From Bacteroidales bacterium (GTDB lineage Bacteria; Bacteroidota; Bacteroidia; Bacteroidales; F082), in NCBI GenBank assembly GCA_017531225.1, contig JAFXLL010000011.1:1-64000 (forward strand): a DNA stretch of 64,000 nucleotides, read 5' to 3'. This document shows, in pieces, positions 7,446 to 16,786 of this stretch. The notes under the pieces are model-generated. The model did no database searches and had not been told where the DNA came from. It saw only the letters and a list, made by a program, of their open reading frames with translations. A program made the translations under genes and the position numbers. Positions within the stretch are counted from its first letter, which is position 1, and every line of letters starts with the position of its first letter.

Positions 7446-8933
7446 CTATTTTTTTTCGGCGGGAATAATGAGCGAAACAATCTCTTTGATGCTTAAAAGA
7501 CGAGTGACAAAGATCAAGCCTAAATTGATGGCAAAACCTACAGCAAATGAGATCATCCAGTTCCATTGAGGCATTTTAACCAGCCATGAACAAAGGGCGA
7601 CGCTTCCAAGGAACAAAAGCAAATGCATCCAATATCCAGTGCCAAGCTTCAACTTGAAAATCTTTTTGCAAAGTAGGTATTGAGCGAAAGCTGTAAGGAA
7701 CTGAACGCACAGGCTGGTGAAAGCGGCACCCACTGATTGGAAACGAGGGATGACGATGAGGTTGAGCAGGATGTTGATGACCACCCCGGTAGCCGCCACC
7801 AGGTTAAGCTGCTTGAGACTGCCGTTTGCCGTGAGTAGCGTGCCGAAGACATAGGTCGTAGAGAGGCAGAAGAAGCTACCCATCAGGATGGGGAATACTT
7901 TGGCATACTGGCCTACACGCAAGAGATATTCAGCTTCGGACTCTCCCTCTGCAACGCGTGTCACCAACTGCATGATTTCCTGCCTGTAGACGACACACAT
8001 GACCATGACGATGCCCGTCATTGCCACCATGACGTTGAATGAAGTCTTGACCAGATTGGTGAGCTCTTTTTCATTTTTCAACGATGCCGTAAACATTGGC
8101 AACAGCATAATGGCGAATAGGTTGGAGATGTTGTTGCCTGCGTCGAAAAGACGGTAAGCGCGTCCATAGATGCCGGCTTGCACGCCTTGGTCATCAAGAA
8201 GTCGCTCTAACAGGAAAGGCTCGATGCGGCTGTATATGCTCATCAGCAGGACCAACAAGGCAAAAGGCAGGCTCTGAACGAGTATCTCTTTAAAGAACTT
8301 GAAATTGATCTTGAAGCTAAGATGTTCGACGTGCTTAAGCACAAGAAACAGAGCCAAAGCAATGGTACAGAGGTAGGCGAGCGTTTGGACTTGAAGGAAC
8401 CAGACCACATTGAAGTGCCCCAGCGAAAACCATCCCGACCAAAGGACGAGTGACATCAATAGTATGGCAAGGACACGGTCAAAAACGGAGAGGAAACTAT
8501 CAGCCTTGAAAAGCAAAAGCCCTTGCATGTTCGACCTCAAGAACAGGACGAAGGAAAGCAGGATTTGGTTCAAACCGCACCAAAACAGCATCTTTAGCTG
8601 GTAGCCCTCGCGGAAGCCGTTAAGATAGCCGACCGCAAAGATCACGATGGCATAACAAATGCCTAATAATAGCTTGATTTCGGCCAGACCAGCGAAGTGT
8701 TTCGACAGCATCTTGTTGTCACTCGCAATGTTGCGACTGTTGAAGTTGGTGATGCCAAGGTCGAGTAGAATATAAAACAGGTAGGAGAAGTTGAAGATGG
8801 AGAGATACTGCCCGTAGAGCGCGTCACCAAGCCTGTTTTGTACTTCGAGGTCGATGCCAAAATACCAGAAAGGTTTCACCAAGAGGTTCAGAAAGAGCAG
8901 GAATATGATATTCTTGATGAAACGGTTCTGCAT
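7446..8933 (-). CDS. Polysaccharide flippase, Wzx/MOP family
   Basis: About 495 residues from the ATG at 8933 (MQNRFIKNIIFLLFLNLLVK). Roughly 12-14 hydrophobic helices. Family-like features include the N-terminal GDALYGQYLSIFNFSYLFYILLD stretch and a central IYSRIEPFLLERLLD segment. Wzx proteins flip lipid-linked oligosaccharides across the inner membrane. With the two Wzz-like genes and the ligase/polymerase downstream, this forms the export and assembly half of a polysaccharide pathway. No glycosyltransferases are present in the window, so the sugar-building genes must be elsewhere. An upstream extension of the frame crosses the promoter and is rejected. Confidence 0.85.
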   Translation of the reverse strand: MQNRFIKNIIFLLFLNLLVKPFWYFGIDLEVQNRLGDALYGQYLSIFNFSYLFYILLDLGITNFNSRNIASDNKMLSKHFAGLAEIKLLLGICYAIVIFAVGYLNGFREGYQLKMLFWCGLNQILLSFVLFLRSNMQGLLLFKADSFLSVFDRVLAILLMSLVLWSGWFSLGHFNVVWFLQVQTLAYLCTIALALFLVLKHVEHLSFKINFKFFKEILVQSLPFALLVLLMSIYSRIEPFLLERLLDDQGVQAGIYGRAYRLFDAGNNISNLFAIMLLPMFTASLKNEKELTNLVKTSFNVMVAMTGIVMVMCVVYRQEIMQLVTRVAEGESEAEYLLRVGQYAKVFPILMGSFFCLSTTYVFGTLLTANGSLKQLNLVAATGVVINILLNLIVIPRFQSVGAAFTSLCVQFLTAFAQYLLCKKIFKLKLGTGYWMHLLLFLGSVALCSWLVKMPQWNWMISFAVGFAINLGLIFVTRLLSIKEIVSLIIPAEKK

Positions 8934-8950
8934 TTTTTTTAATTTGTGGG

Positions 8951-8979
8951 CAAAATTAGAAAAAATAGTTGTATCTTTA
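8951..8979. promoter_or_regulatory. Divergent promoters, flippase and clpS-relA
   Basis: The minus-strand -7 box TAATTTTG (8958-8951) lies 17 bases before the flippase ATG. The plus-strand TATCTTTA (8972-8979) lies 22 bases before the clpS ATG and differs from consensus only in the last base. The two promoters are back to back within 30 bases. Confidence 0.6.
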
Positions 8980-9001
8980 CATCGAAATACGATTTGTTGA
9001 G

Positions 9002-9274
9002 ATGAATAAGGAACAGGAATCCGTCGACGTGATGACGGAAGAATTAGTTGAAGAAGAAAAGAGTCTGTTGCTCCACAACGACGACCATAATACATTCGAA
9101 TACGTGATCAAAACCCTGGTTGAGGTTTGCGACCATACCTACGAACAGGCCGAGACCTGCGCATGGATTACCCATTATAAGGGGAAGTGTGCTATTAAAC
9201 ACGGCACATTCGAAGAGTTGAAGCCCTATTATGATGCCATGCTGAACCATCAGCTGTATGTCAGTATTCAATAG
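9002..9274 (+). CDS. clpS: ClpS, adaptor for the ClpAP/ClpCP protease
   Basis: 90 residues from the ATG at 9002 (MNKEQESVDV). An acidic, flexible N-terminus is followed by the ClpS core: LLHNDDHNTFEYVIKTL, then CDHTYEQAETCAWITHYKGK. The first contains the Asn-Asp-Asp of the N-degron pocket, the second the His and Met/Trp-side surface. ClpS hands proteins with bulky N-terminal residues to the Clp unfoldase. It lies eight bases upstream of relA and is almost certainly co-transcribed with it. An upstream TTG in frame lies within the promoter and is not used. Confidence 0.92.
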   Translation: MNKEQESVDVMTEELVEEEKSLLLHNDDHNTFEYVIKTLVEVCDHTYEQAETCAWITHYKGKCAIKHGTFEELKPYYDAMLNHQLYVSIQ

Positions 9275-9282
9275 TTTATCTT

Positions 9283-11505
9283 ATGCCCTACACATTAAAA
9301 GAACGGGAATCCATACAGAAAGCGTATGAGTCGTTGTTGGTTGACATTCGGCCGAATGTCAATGATCCTCAGAAACTTAAGGTTGTCGAAGATGCGTATC
9401 AATTCAGCTTGGAGAAGTATGATGGCAAATATTTGGCATCGGGTAAGGCCTATCTTTTCCATTTGATCGAACTGGCCCGCATCGCAGTGCTGGAGGTCGG
9501 TCTGGGCTATATGTCAGTGGTGGCCGCTTTCCTGCATGGCATCACCTACAAGGAGCAGGTCCCCATGGACTATCTCGAGGAACGATATGGCAAGAGAATT
9601 GCCACGGTCTTGAAGGGATTCGACAAAATATCGGCACTGCATACCGAGAGGGTGGCCTATAACTCCGACAACTTCCGCGACCTCTTTTTGTCGCTTGCGG
9701 ATGATATGCGTACGGTGCTGTTGAAAGTAGCCCATCGTGTGTATGATGTACGCAATCAGCAAGATGTCAGCGCCGATCGTCTGGCCAAGTATTTCCACGA
9801 GATCAAGTACATCTACATCCCGATAGTACACCGCCTTGGACTATACAAGATCAAAGCGGAACTCGAGGAACAACTGATGTTGTACGAGAATCCGGAGGTG
9901 TATCATGAGATCAAGGCGAAAATCGAAGCCACCGAAGAAAGCCGAAAGCACATCGCAGAACGTTTCCTGGCCCCGATTCGAAACCGCTTGGATTCGGAGA
10001 TCAAAAACGGGAAATACAAGTTCACCTATCAGATCAAATGGCGCGTCAAGTCCATCCCTTCGATCTATGCCAAAATGAAAGCCCAAAACGTGCCCTTCGA
10101 GAAGGTGTACGACCTTTTGGCGGCCCGCGTGATCATCGATTGTGCCCCAAAGGATGAGATTGGCTACTGTTGGTGCGTTTACGCCGATATCACTAACCTA
10201 TATGAGCCTGTGCCGGAACGCATGCGTGACTGGATTACCGTTCCAAAAGCCTCGGGCTATGAGTCGCTCCACGCCACGGTGAAATTCGATGAAAACGTGT
10301 TTTTTGAGGTGCAAATCCGAACCACGCGGATGGATGAAATCGCTGAGATGGGCCAAGCGGCACACTATCTGTATAAAGGTGACAAACAGAGTTCGGAAGA
10401 TTGGCTTGTCGGAGTCAGGCAGGTGTTGGAAAACCCCGAATTGGTATCGCTGGAGAACTCCTACAAAAAGAACTATAAATCGGACAAGATCTTTATTTTC
10501 ACGCCAGAAGGCGACCTGAAACAACTGCCCGTGGGCTCCACCGTGCTCGACTTTGCCTATGAGATCCATACCCAGGTGGGAGAGACCTGCAGCGGCGCCA
10601 AGATCAACGGTCGAGTGGTACCCATCCGTCACGTGCTCGCCAATGGCGACAAGGTGGAGATCATCACCAACAAAAAGCAGTCGCCTAATGCCGATTGGCT
10701 CAACTGGGTGGCCACCGAGAAATCGAGGAATAGGATCCGACGTTTCTTGAAGGAGCAGGAACTGAAGGAATCGGAGCTGGGCAAAGGCATGTTGCACAGA
10801 AGGCTGAAAAACTGGAAAATTCCCACCACGGAAGATGTCATCGACCTTTTGGTGAGAACGTTCAAGACGGAGAACTCGTTGCAATTATACCACAAGATCG
10901 CTACCGAGCAGATCAATTTGGCCGACATCAAGCATTTCCTTTCCGCCGAGACGGATCAAAAGGAAGAACGTGCTGAGAAGCCAGTAGAGCAGGTGGAGAC
11001 CATAAAAAAGGAGAGTTTTGAGGAAGAATGTCTGTCCATCGGCGAGGATATCAAGAACGTGAATTATAAGTTGGCCAAATGCTGCCATCCTATTCCGGGT
11101 GATAAGGTCTTTGGGTTCGTTACCAACGAAGGCAACATTACCATTCATCGGGTGAATTGTCCCAATGCCAAGAGTCTACAGGATCGTTACGGCTACCGTA
11201 TCATCAAAGTGAGATGGAACGGCATTGAGAACGGCGTGTCGCAGGCTACCATCATGATCATCGGTGAAAACAAGCAGGGGCTGCTCGGAAAGATCACTAA
11301 AGTCATTTCGGAAGACATGCAGGTCGACATGCAGAACGCTATGTTCAATACGAATAAGAAGGGATTGTTTGAAGGTAAAATCGTTGTTCAAATACCTGAT
11401 ATCGAATCACTTGAAAAATTGATGGATCGCATCAAGGGCGTTGATGGCATCACTGAGGTTGTGCGTGTTGACGATGCTTACGCTCCATCCGTTTCAAAAT
11501 ACTGA
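9283..11505 (+). CDS. relA: Long RelA/SpoT homologue, probably (p)ppGpp synthetase only
   Basis: 740 residues with the full long-RSH layout. The HD region (about 40-170) has LHGITYKE where hydrolases have LHDTVEDT, so the His-Asp pair is lost and hydrolysis is unlikely. The synthetase (about 230-350) is intact-looking (WRVKSIPSIYAKM, KVYDLLAARVI, GYESLHATV, FEVQIRT, EMGQAAHYLYKG). TGS follows at about 405-465 (IFIFTPEGDLKQLPVGSTV), then a zinc-finger-like CCHPIPGDKVFGFV near 600 and a C-terminal ACT domain. This fits the synthetase of the RelA/SpoT pairs found in Bacteroidota. It is the second gene of clpS-relA, and its last 56 bases overlap the end of tatC on the other strand. Confidence 0.9.
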   Translation: MPYTLKERESIQKAYESLLVDIRPNVNDPQKLKVVEDAYQFSLEKYDGKYLASGKAYLFHLIELARIAVLEVGLGYMSVVAAFLHGITYKEQVPMDYLEERYGKRIATVLKGFDKISALHTERVAYNSDNFRDLFLSLADDMRTVLLKVAHRVYDVRNQQDVSADRLAKYFHEIKYIYIPIVHRLGLYKIKAELEEQLMLYENPEVYHEIKAKIEATEESRKHIAERFLAPIRNRLDSEIKNGKYKFTYQIKWRVKSIPSIYAKMKAQNVPFEKVYDLLAARVIIDCAPKDEIGYCWCVYADITNLYEPVPERMRDWITVPKASGYESLHATVKFDENVFFEVQIRTTRMDEIAEMGQAAHYLYKGDKQSSEDWLVGVRQVLENPELVSLENSYKKNYKSDKIFIFTPEGDLKQLPVGSTVLDFAYEIHTQVGETCSGAKINGRVVPIRHVLANGDKVEIITNKKQSPNADWLNWVATEKSRNRIRRFLKEQELKESELGKGMLHRRLKNWKIPTTEDVIDLLVRTFKTENSLQLYHKIATEQINLADIKHFLSAETDQKEERAEKPVEQVETIKKESFEEECLSIGEDIKNVNYKLAKCCHPIPGDKVFGFVTNEGNITIHRVNCPNAKSLQDRYGYRIIKVRWNGIENGVSQATIMIIGENKQGLLGKITKVISEDMQVDMQNAMFNTNKKGLFEGKIVVQIPDIESLEKLMDRIKGVDGITEVVRVDDAYAPSVSKY

Positions 11506-12268
11506 TGCTGACTTCAAACAGCAGATAAAGCGGGATCGTTACCAAGATAAGCGTCATCAAGTCGGGTGGGGTGATGATAGCAGCCACCACCATGATTGCG
11601 ACAAAGGCATGTTTGCGGTAACGCTTCAGGAAATCAGATTTCACAATGCCAATCTTGCCTAAGAAGAAGGCGATGACGGGCAATTGAAACACCAGCCCCA
11701 TGATGAGCGTTAGGGTGGTGAAGGTGCTGATGTAGGAATGAAGCGTAATGTTGCTCTCAACCATGTCTGAAACGCTGTAAGTTCCTAAAAACCTGAATGA
11801 GATAGGAAACAGGATGTAATAGGACATCAACACGCCGACGATGAAAAGGACGAATACGATGATTGCAACTCGAACGGAGTACTTGCGTTCGTTTTCGTAC
11901 AATGCAGGCGTGACGAAGCGGAACAACTCGAAGATTATATAAGGTGAGGCGCCCAATAATCCAAGATAAAACGCCGCTGTGACATGGGTCATGAATTGGC
12001 TGGAAAGCTCAGTGGCGATGAGGTTGACGTGGTATTCGTCGAAACTGAAACTTGATCCTAACCAGTGCAGGAACTTTTCGATGTAGCGGTAGGTGATGAA
12101 ATCCCATTGACTGGGAGCCAAGAGCATGCGGAAAGTCCAGTCTTTAAAGCAGAAAACAACAATGGCAATCACCATGACGGCGACCAGGATACGAAGCAAC
12201 ATCTGGCGGAGCTCCTCGAGGTGCTCGCCGAAAGTCATGGCGTTGGAATCGTGGTGTTCTACGCCCAT
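11450..12268 (-). CDS. tatC: Twin-arginine translocase subunit TatC
   Basis: About 272 residues from the ATG at 12268. Signature MTFGEHLEELRQMLLR at the N-terminus, six hydrophobic helices, and FVTPALYENERKYSVR in the first periplasmic/cytoplasmic loop region, all standard for TatC. It forms the receptor for folded Tat substrates in the inner membrane. No tatA/B is nearby. Its start overlaps the end of the AtoE-like gene by 10 bases, so it is coupled to that operon. Its 3' end overlaps the convergent relA by 56 bases, so each C-terminus is encoded opposite the other. Confidence 0.92.
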   Translation of the reverse strand: MGVEHHDSNAMTFGEHLEELRQMLLRILVAVMVIAIVVFCFKDWTFRMLLAPSQWDFITYRYIEKFLHWLGSSFSFDEYHVNLIATELSSQFMTHVTAAFYLGLLGASPYIIFELFRFVTPALYENERKYSVRVAIIVFVLFIVGVLMSYYILFPISFRFLGTYSVSDMVESNITLHSYISTFTTLTLIMGLVFQLPVIAFFLGKIGIVKSDFLKRYRKHAFVAIMVVAAIITPPDLMTLILVTIPLYLLFEVSISILKRMERKHRQHAQPQ

Positions 12269-13608
12269 AGCAACAAACCGCAACAGATGATGAGGCCTGT
12301 GACAAACAGGTCGATGATGCAGAAGCCCATTATATCCTTTGCGTTGAGCTTCGCGATAGCTAAGGCGGGCAGTGCCCAGAAGGGCTGGATGAGGTTAGTC
12401 CAGGCGTCACCCCATGAGATGGCCATTCCTGTTAAGCCGGGATCCACGCCCAAAGCGGCACCAGCGGTGAACATGATAGGTGCTTGGATGGCCCAGTGAC
12501 CGCCACCTGAGGGGACAAACATGTTCAGGATGGCAGCGCAAAGGAAGGTGAACAGGGGATAGGTCTTCGGGGTGGAGATGGCCACACAGGCGTTGCTGAT
12601 GACGGTGCCGAGGCAGATGCCAGAAGCACCCACACCAGTGATGATGCCCATGATGCCAGCATAGAATGGGAATTGCAAAATGATTCCCGCTGCTCCGCTC
12701 ACTGACTTACCAAAGGCTCTCACGTAGGCGAGTGGCGTGCCATGCAAGATGATGCCGGTAAACAGGAAGAGCATGATGACGGAACCCAAGTCGAAGGCAC
12801 CTTTTCTGACGAACAGGTGGATGACCAGGTACGAGAGGCCTAACAAAGCGATGATCCAGGCCAACAGACGGCTGTTCTCCATTTTCTCAGCGGGTGAGCT
12901 TGCCTCGGGGGCAGGAGCGGGTTCCTCTTCGTGTAGTAAAGCAGGATCCACAGCAATTACCATGTCTTTCTTGGGATGCATCAATGCGTTGACCACTACA
13001 ATGGCGATGATGACGATGCCCACCATGATGAGGTTTTGCGGGGCGAGGATGGTTTGACTTACAGGTACTGGGTTCTGCAAGGCTCCTTTGGTAATCTCTT
13101 TCAGTCCTGAGCCAGGGGTAGCCATGGTCAGTGGGATGGAGCCGGAGAGACCAGCGTGCCACACCACGAAGCCACTGTAAGCTGAGGCGATCAGCAGACG
13201 ATAGTCCACGCCGCGCAACTTGCGCGCGATTTCTTTGGCGAAGATGACCCCTACGATGAGACCGAAGCCCCAGTTGATCCAGCAGGCGACGGCGGAGATG
13301 ACCGTCACCAGGGCGATGGCTCCAGCCGGTGTCTTGGGTTTTGAGGCCAATGCACTGATGCCTTTCTTGATGGCGGGGGCGGCTGCCAGAGCAGATCCAC
13401 TCACCAGCACCAAGGCCATCTGCATGGCGAAAGCCAGTAGTGACCAAACGCCGTTGCCCCAGTGCTCGATGACTTCGAGTGGGGTTTGATGGCATACTGG
13501 AATGGCAATGATGAAAGCCAAAAGGGTGAGAATCACCGCAAAGATGAAAGGTTCAGGCAGATATTTCTGAACGAGCTTTACGCAGAATCGGATGAGTCGT
13601 TGAAACAT
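12259..13608 (-). CDS. AtoE-like short-chain fatty acid transporter
   Basis: 449 residues with about 10-12 membrane helices. It matches the AtoE family: an N-terminal amphipathic segment (MFQRLIRFCVKLVQKYLPEPFIFAV), the ACWINWGFGLIVGVIFAKEIAR helix, and the late FVPSGGGHWAIQAP motif. AtoE proteins are proposed short-chain fatty acid permeases of the inner membrane. A charged loop near 220-240 (DPALLHEEEPAPAPEASSP) splits the two halves. It lies 12 bases after the cysteine desulfidase gene and overlaps tatC. The real substrate could be related to the neighbour's chemistry (a thiol amino acid or pyruvate) rather than fatty acids. Confidence 0.85.
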   Translation of the reverse strand: MFQRLIRFCVKLVQKYLPEPFIFAVILTLLAFIIAIPVCHQTPLEVIEHWGNGVWSLLAFAMQMALVLVSGSALAAAPAIKKGISALASKPKTPAGAIALVTVISAVACWINWGFGLIVGVIFAKEIARKLRGVDYRLLIASAYSGFVVWHAGLSGSIPLTMATPGSGLKEITKGALQNPVPVSQTILAPQNLIMVGIVIIAIVVVNALMHPKKDMVIAVDPALLHEEEPAPAPEASSPAEKMENSRLLAWIIALLGLSYLVIHLFVRKGAFDLGSVIMLFLFTGIILHGTPLAYVRAFGKSVSGAAGIILQFPFYAGIMGIITGVGASGICLGTVISNACVAISTPKTYPLFTFLCAAILNMFVPSGGGHWAIQAPIMFTAGAALGVDPGLTGMAISWGDAWTNLIQPFWALPALAIAKLNAKDIMGFCIIDLFVTGLIICCGLLLWA

Positions 13609-13620
13609 GGTATAATGGCT

Positions 13621-14892
13621 TTATTCCACCATGATTTTGAGGATTTCCACGTCGGTTTCCTTCATGCCGAGGCGGCCCAGGCGTCCGATGTGGTCGATGG
13701 TCTCTTCCACGTCGTTGCCCACGATGCCGTCGCCACCGAGGAGTTCGTTGCCTTTCTTGGCCATCTCGTAGCCGAGGATGCCTGACTCCACCGAGACGGC
13801 GATCTTACCGGCGCATGATGGCTTGGCGCCGTCGCACACGATGCCGGCGGCGATGCCGAGGGCGTTCTCCAGAGTATGGTCGATGACGTTTAGGCTCTCG
13901 CCCATGAGGTAGGCGATGCCGCAGCCTGAGGCACAGCCGGCGCTAACTGCACCACAGTAGGCTGATAACCTGCCGATGCCAGTCTTTTGGTGGATGGCCA
14001 CCAGGTTGGAGAGGGCGATGGCGCGGATGGTGCGTTCCTCGTCGATATGGTATTCCTCGGCGTAGGCAAGGATAGGCAGACTGACGGTCATGCCTTGGTT
14101 GCCGCTGCCAGAGTTGATGATTACGGGCATCTCGCAGCCGCTCATGCGGGCGTCGCTTCCTGCGGCTGCCCAAGCTCTGGCCTTGATGCGAATGTCGTTG
14201 CCAAAACTCAGGATAGTGCTTCCGATATTGGCACCCCAGTTGTTCTTGAGGCCTTCCATGGCGATGGCCTTGTTGCACTCGATCTGTGGACCGATGATGG
14301 GCTTCAGCTCTTCGATATCGACCGTATTGGCAAAGTCGTAGATCTTCTTCATGCAAAGGCATTTACGGTCGGTGAGTTTGGCGTTGGCATCGGCTTCATA
14401 ACCTGAGTCGAACAGCACCTGGTCATTCTTCTCGATCTTCACGATGTTGGTATGGTGACCGGCGATGCGGACGCTTGCGGATTGGTTGCCGTCGTAAAGG
14501 GTTACAGTAACGTCGAGTTGAGCGATGACGTTGAGCGGAACGATGGTCATCAGGGTGTCCTCAAGGAACTTGGAGATGGCTTGCTTCTGTTCGGGGGTTA
14601 CCTCAGCAATGACTTCCAGAGCTTTGTCTGGGTTGCCGGCTACGATGCCAGCTGCCACGGAGGCTTTCAGACCTTTCATGCCCTTGGTGTTGGGCACGAT
14701 GACACTCTTCACATTCTTGATGATGTTGCCGCTGGCTTTGATCTCCACCCGTTTAGGCAGGGCACCCAGCACCTCGCGCGCCTTGGCGGCGGCGTAGGCA
14801 AGGCAGATGGGTTCAGTACAGCCCATGGCGGGCACAAGTTCTTCTTTCAGGATAGCCAGATAGGACTGGTAACAACAATCAGATTTATCCAT
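13621..14892 (-). CDS. cyuA: L-cysteine desulfidase family protein (CyuA/YhaM-like)
   Basis: 423 residues of the serine dehydratase alpha-like UPF0597 family. Conserved cysteines that would hold a [4Fe-4S] cluster are visible: MGCTEP near residue 25, and SAGCASGCG and CDGAKPSCAGK in the last third. INSGSGNQGMTVSLP is the family glycine-rich block. CyuA enzymes split L-cysteine into pyruvate, ammonia and sulfide and are oxygen-sensitive, fitting an anaerobe. It is first in a cyuA-atoE-tatC run. One base separates its start from the stop of the upstream TPR gene. Confidence 0.87.
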   Translation of the reverse strand: MDKSDCCYQSYLAILKEELVPAMGCTEPICLAYAAAKAREVLGALPKRVEIKASGNIIKNVKSVIVPNTKGMKGLKASVAAGIVAGNPDKALEVIAEVTPEQKQAISKFLEDTLMTIVPLNVIAQLDVTVTLYDGNQSASVRIAGHHTNIVKIEKNDQVLFDSGYEADANAKLTDRKCLCMKKIYDFANTVDIEELKPIIGPQIECNKAIAMEGLKNNWGANIGSTILSFGNDIRIKARAWAAAGSDARMSGCEMPVIINSGSGNQGMTVSLPILAYAEEYHIDEERTIRAIALSNLVAIHQKTGIGRLSAYCGAVSAGCASGCGIAYLMGESLNVIDHTLENALGIAAGIVCDGAKPSCAGKIAVSVESGILGYEMAKKGNELLGGDGIVGNDVEETIDHIGRLGRLGMKETDVEILKIMVE

Positions 14893-14893
14893 A

Positions 14894-16777
14894 TTAATTA
14901 CTTCTTGAAATCATCACTAAGCTAACTTCCACATCGTCGTTTTCGGAGATCAGCTCGATCCAGGTGTTGTTCTCGCTGAACCATTTATATTGGCCGCCGA
15001 TGCGGAAGATATAAGTCTTTTCTTCTTCGCTCTCGTTGATGGCGAGCACGAAACCGCCGTTCTTGCCGCTTTCGCTGCCGAAGGAGACAATCATCGGGAA
15101 GCTCTTGCCTGGAGTGAGGTTGCGGGCCTTCAGGATGATGTAGTTGGAACGACGCGAAGCCACATCAACAGGGTTGAAGGTGAAACGGCGAGGCGTGTTG
15201 GCCGTCATGGTGAAGGCATCCTTGTTGAGCTCATAAAGCTTGTTGTCTTCAATGATCTTGTTGATGCGGGCGATCATCTCAGCAGGGTAGGTCTCACCAA
15301 TGTTCAACTCATCAGCCTTGACGTAGTTCTCCACAGCCTTATCGAAGGCCTTGGCGGCATATTGCTTGTCGCCTTCCTTGACGAATGCGTTATACTGTGG
15401 ACGGAGCGATTCTATTCTTTCGCGTTCCAGGCGCTCAGCCTCCGCTAAACGTTCACGTTCAATGCGTGCGGCTTCCTCTGCGGCGGCGATTTGAGCCAAA
15501 ATACCGTCAATCTCTGCGATCTTTGCAGTGGCGGTGGCATTCCCAGCGTCAACGGCGAAGACCTCTTGGTATTTGTTTTTGGCTTCCACGTATTTTTCTT
15601 CGGCAAGGAGTCCGTTGGCTGTGCCGAGGATGTCTTGGATTTGGGCCTGACGTGCTGCTTCAGCAGCTGCTGCGGCTTCTGCTGCTAAACGTGCTGCCTC
15701 GGCCTCTGCGGCGAGTCGTGCCGCCTCTTCCTCGGCAGCTTTTCGGGCAGCTTCCTCAGCGGCCAGACGAGCAGCTTCCTGTTCTGCTGCGATACGTGCG
15801 GCCTCAGCCTCAGCAGCTAAACGGGCAGCTTCTTGCTCTGCAGCGATTCGAGCAGCCTCTTCAGCGTCTTGTTGAGCGATAAGAGGATCGAGTCGAGCGA
15901 TCATTTCGGTGGCGTAAGCATCACCGGCAACAACAGCCAATGCGTTCTGGTATTGCACCTTAGCATCTTTGTATGACTTGCTTTCATACATGCGGTCGGC
16001 CTCGGCGATGATGGCGTTGTAACGGTCGTTGATGTCCTTTGAACCTTGTAGCTCTTGTAGCTTTTGTTGTGCCTGAACATTGTCAGGGAAGATTTCCAAG
16101 GCCTGGTTCAGCTTTTGGATGGCACCGTCGAAGTTTTTGCGGAGTGCGAGGTTGTTGGCCTCCTCGGTCAACGTGTTGAAACGGGTCACTTTCTCGTTGT
16201 AGAGCGACTGGAGGCGTTTGGCTTCAGCAATGCGTTCTTTCGGAAGGTTGTCGTTGGGGAAGATCTCCTTGGCGGTCTCAAACTGCATGATGGCAGCATC
16301 GAAATTCTCTTCTTCCAACAGCGTGTTGCCTTGAGCGATAGCGGTATCGTAGGCATCTTGCTTATCTTGGCGTTCCTTGAGGATGGCTCTAATGGTCTCG
16401 GCCTGAGTGCCAACATACTTGTCGTCAGGGAAGATGGCCAAAGCCTTGTCGTATTCAGCCAAAGCCTCAGCATATTTATTCTGTGCGTTGAAGGCGTCGC
16501 CAGCATCGAGGTGGGCATAGAAGATCTCCTGACGCTCGCTGTCTTCCTGAATCTTCACCAAGGTCTGGTCAAGCTTTTTCTTGGCTTCGGCATCGTTGGG
16601 TTTCCGTTTCAATGCCATTTCATAATAGGTTTTGGCACTGATATAATCCTTGTCTGAAAACTTCGTATTGCCGCTGCGCATCAGCGATTCGTAACTCTCG
16701 TTATTTTGTGCCTGAATACCATTGGAACACAGTACCGATGCACCAAATAAAATCCCAAATATGATATATCTTCTCAT
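14894..16777 (-). CDS. Exported TPR protein with Ala/Glu-rich helical repeats
   Basis: 627 residues with a signal peptide ending near AQA. Several tetratricopeptide-like units occupy about 25-310 (for example SGNTKFSDKDYISAKTYYEMAL and GDAFNAQNKYAEALAEYDKAL). Residues about 310-380 are a run of EAARLAAE/EAARIAAE octad-like repeats predicted to form a long single helix or coiled coil. Further TPRs follow, then a beta-rich C-terminal domain of about 110 residues (FTFNPVDVASRR onward). Probably a periplasmic scaffold; no function is known to me. The repetitive DNA (about 15640-15870) is prone to length change. It may share a transcript with lolD and cyuA. Confidence 0.8.
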   Translation of the reverse strand: MRRYIIFGILFGASVLCSNGIQAQNNESYESLMRSGNTKFSDKDYISAKTYYEMALKRKPNDAEAKKKLDQTLVKIQEDSERQEIFYAHLDAGDAFNAQNKYAEALAEYDKALAIFPDDKYVGTQAETIRAILKERQDKQDAYDTAIAQGNTLLEEENFDAAIMQFETAKEIFPNDNLPKERIAEAKRLQSLYNEKVTRFNTLTEEANNLALRKNFDGAIQKLNQALEIFPDNVQAQQKLQELQGSKDINDRYNAIIAEADRMYESKSYKDAKVQYQNALAVVAGDAYATEMIARLDPLIAQQDAEEAARIAAEQEAARLAAEAEAARIAAEQEAARLAAEEAARKAAEEEAARLAAEAEAARLAAEAAAAAEAARQAQIQDILGTANGLLAEEKYVEAKNKYQEVFAVDAGNATATAKIAEIDGILAQIAAAEEAARIERERLAEAERLERERIESLRPQYNAFVKEGDKQYAAKAFDKAVENYVKADELNIGETYPAEMIARINKIIEDNKLYELNKDAFTMTANTPRRFTFNPVDVASRRSNYIILKARNLTPGKSFPMIVSFGSESGKNGGFVLAINESEEEKTYIFRIGGQYKWFSENNTWIELISENDDVEVSLVMISRSN

Positions 16778-16786
16778 TTTCTAAAC

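Noticed and set aside
10198-10884. 228-codon minus-strand frame inside relA
   Set aside because: It lies entirely opposite well-conserved RelA motifs (synthetase and TGS) and has no recognisable protein content.
15385-15882. Plus-strand Arg/Leu-rich frame opposite the Ala/Glu repeats
   Set aside because: Open only because the repeats on the other strand lack stop triplets; composition is typical of a shadow frame.
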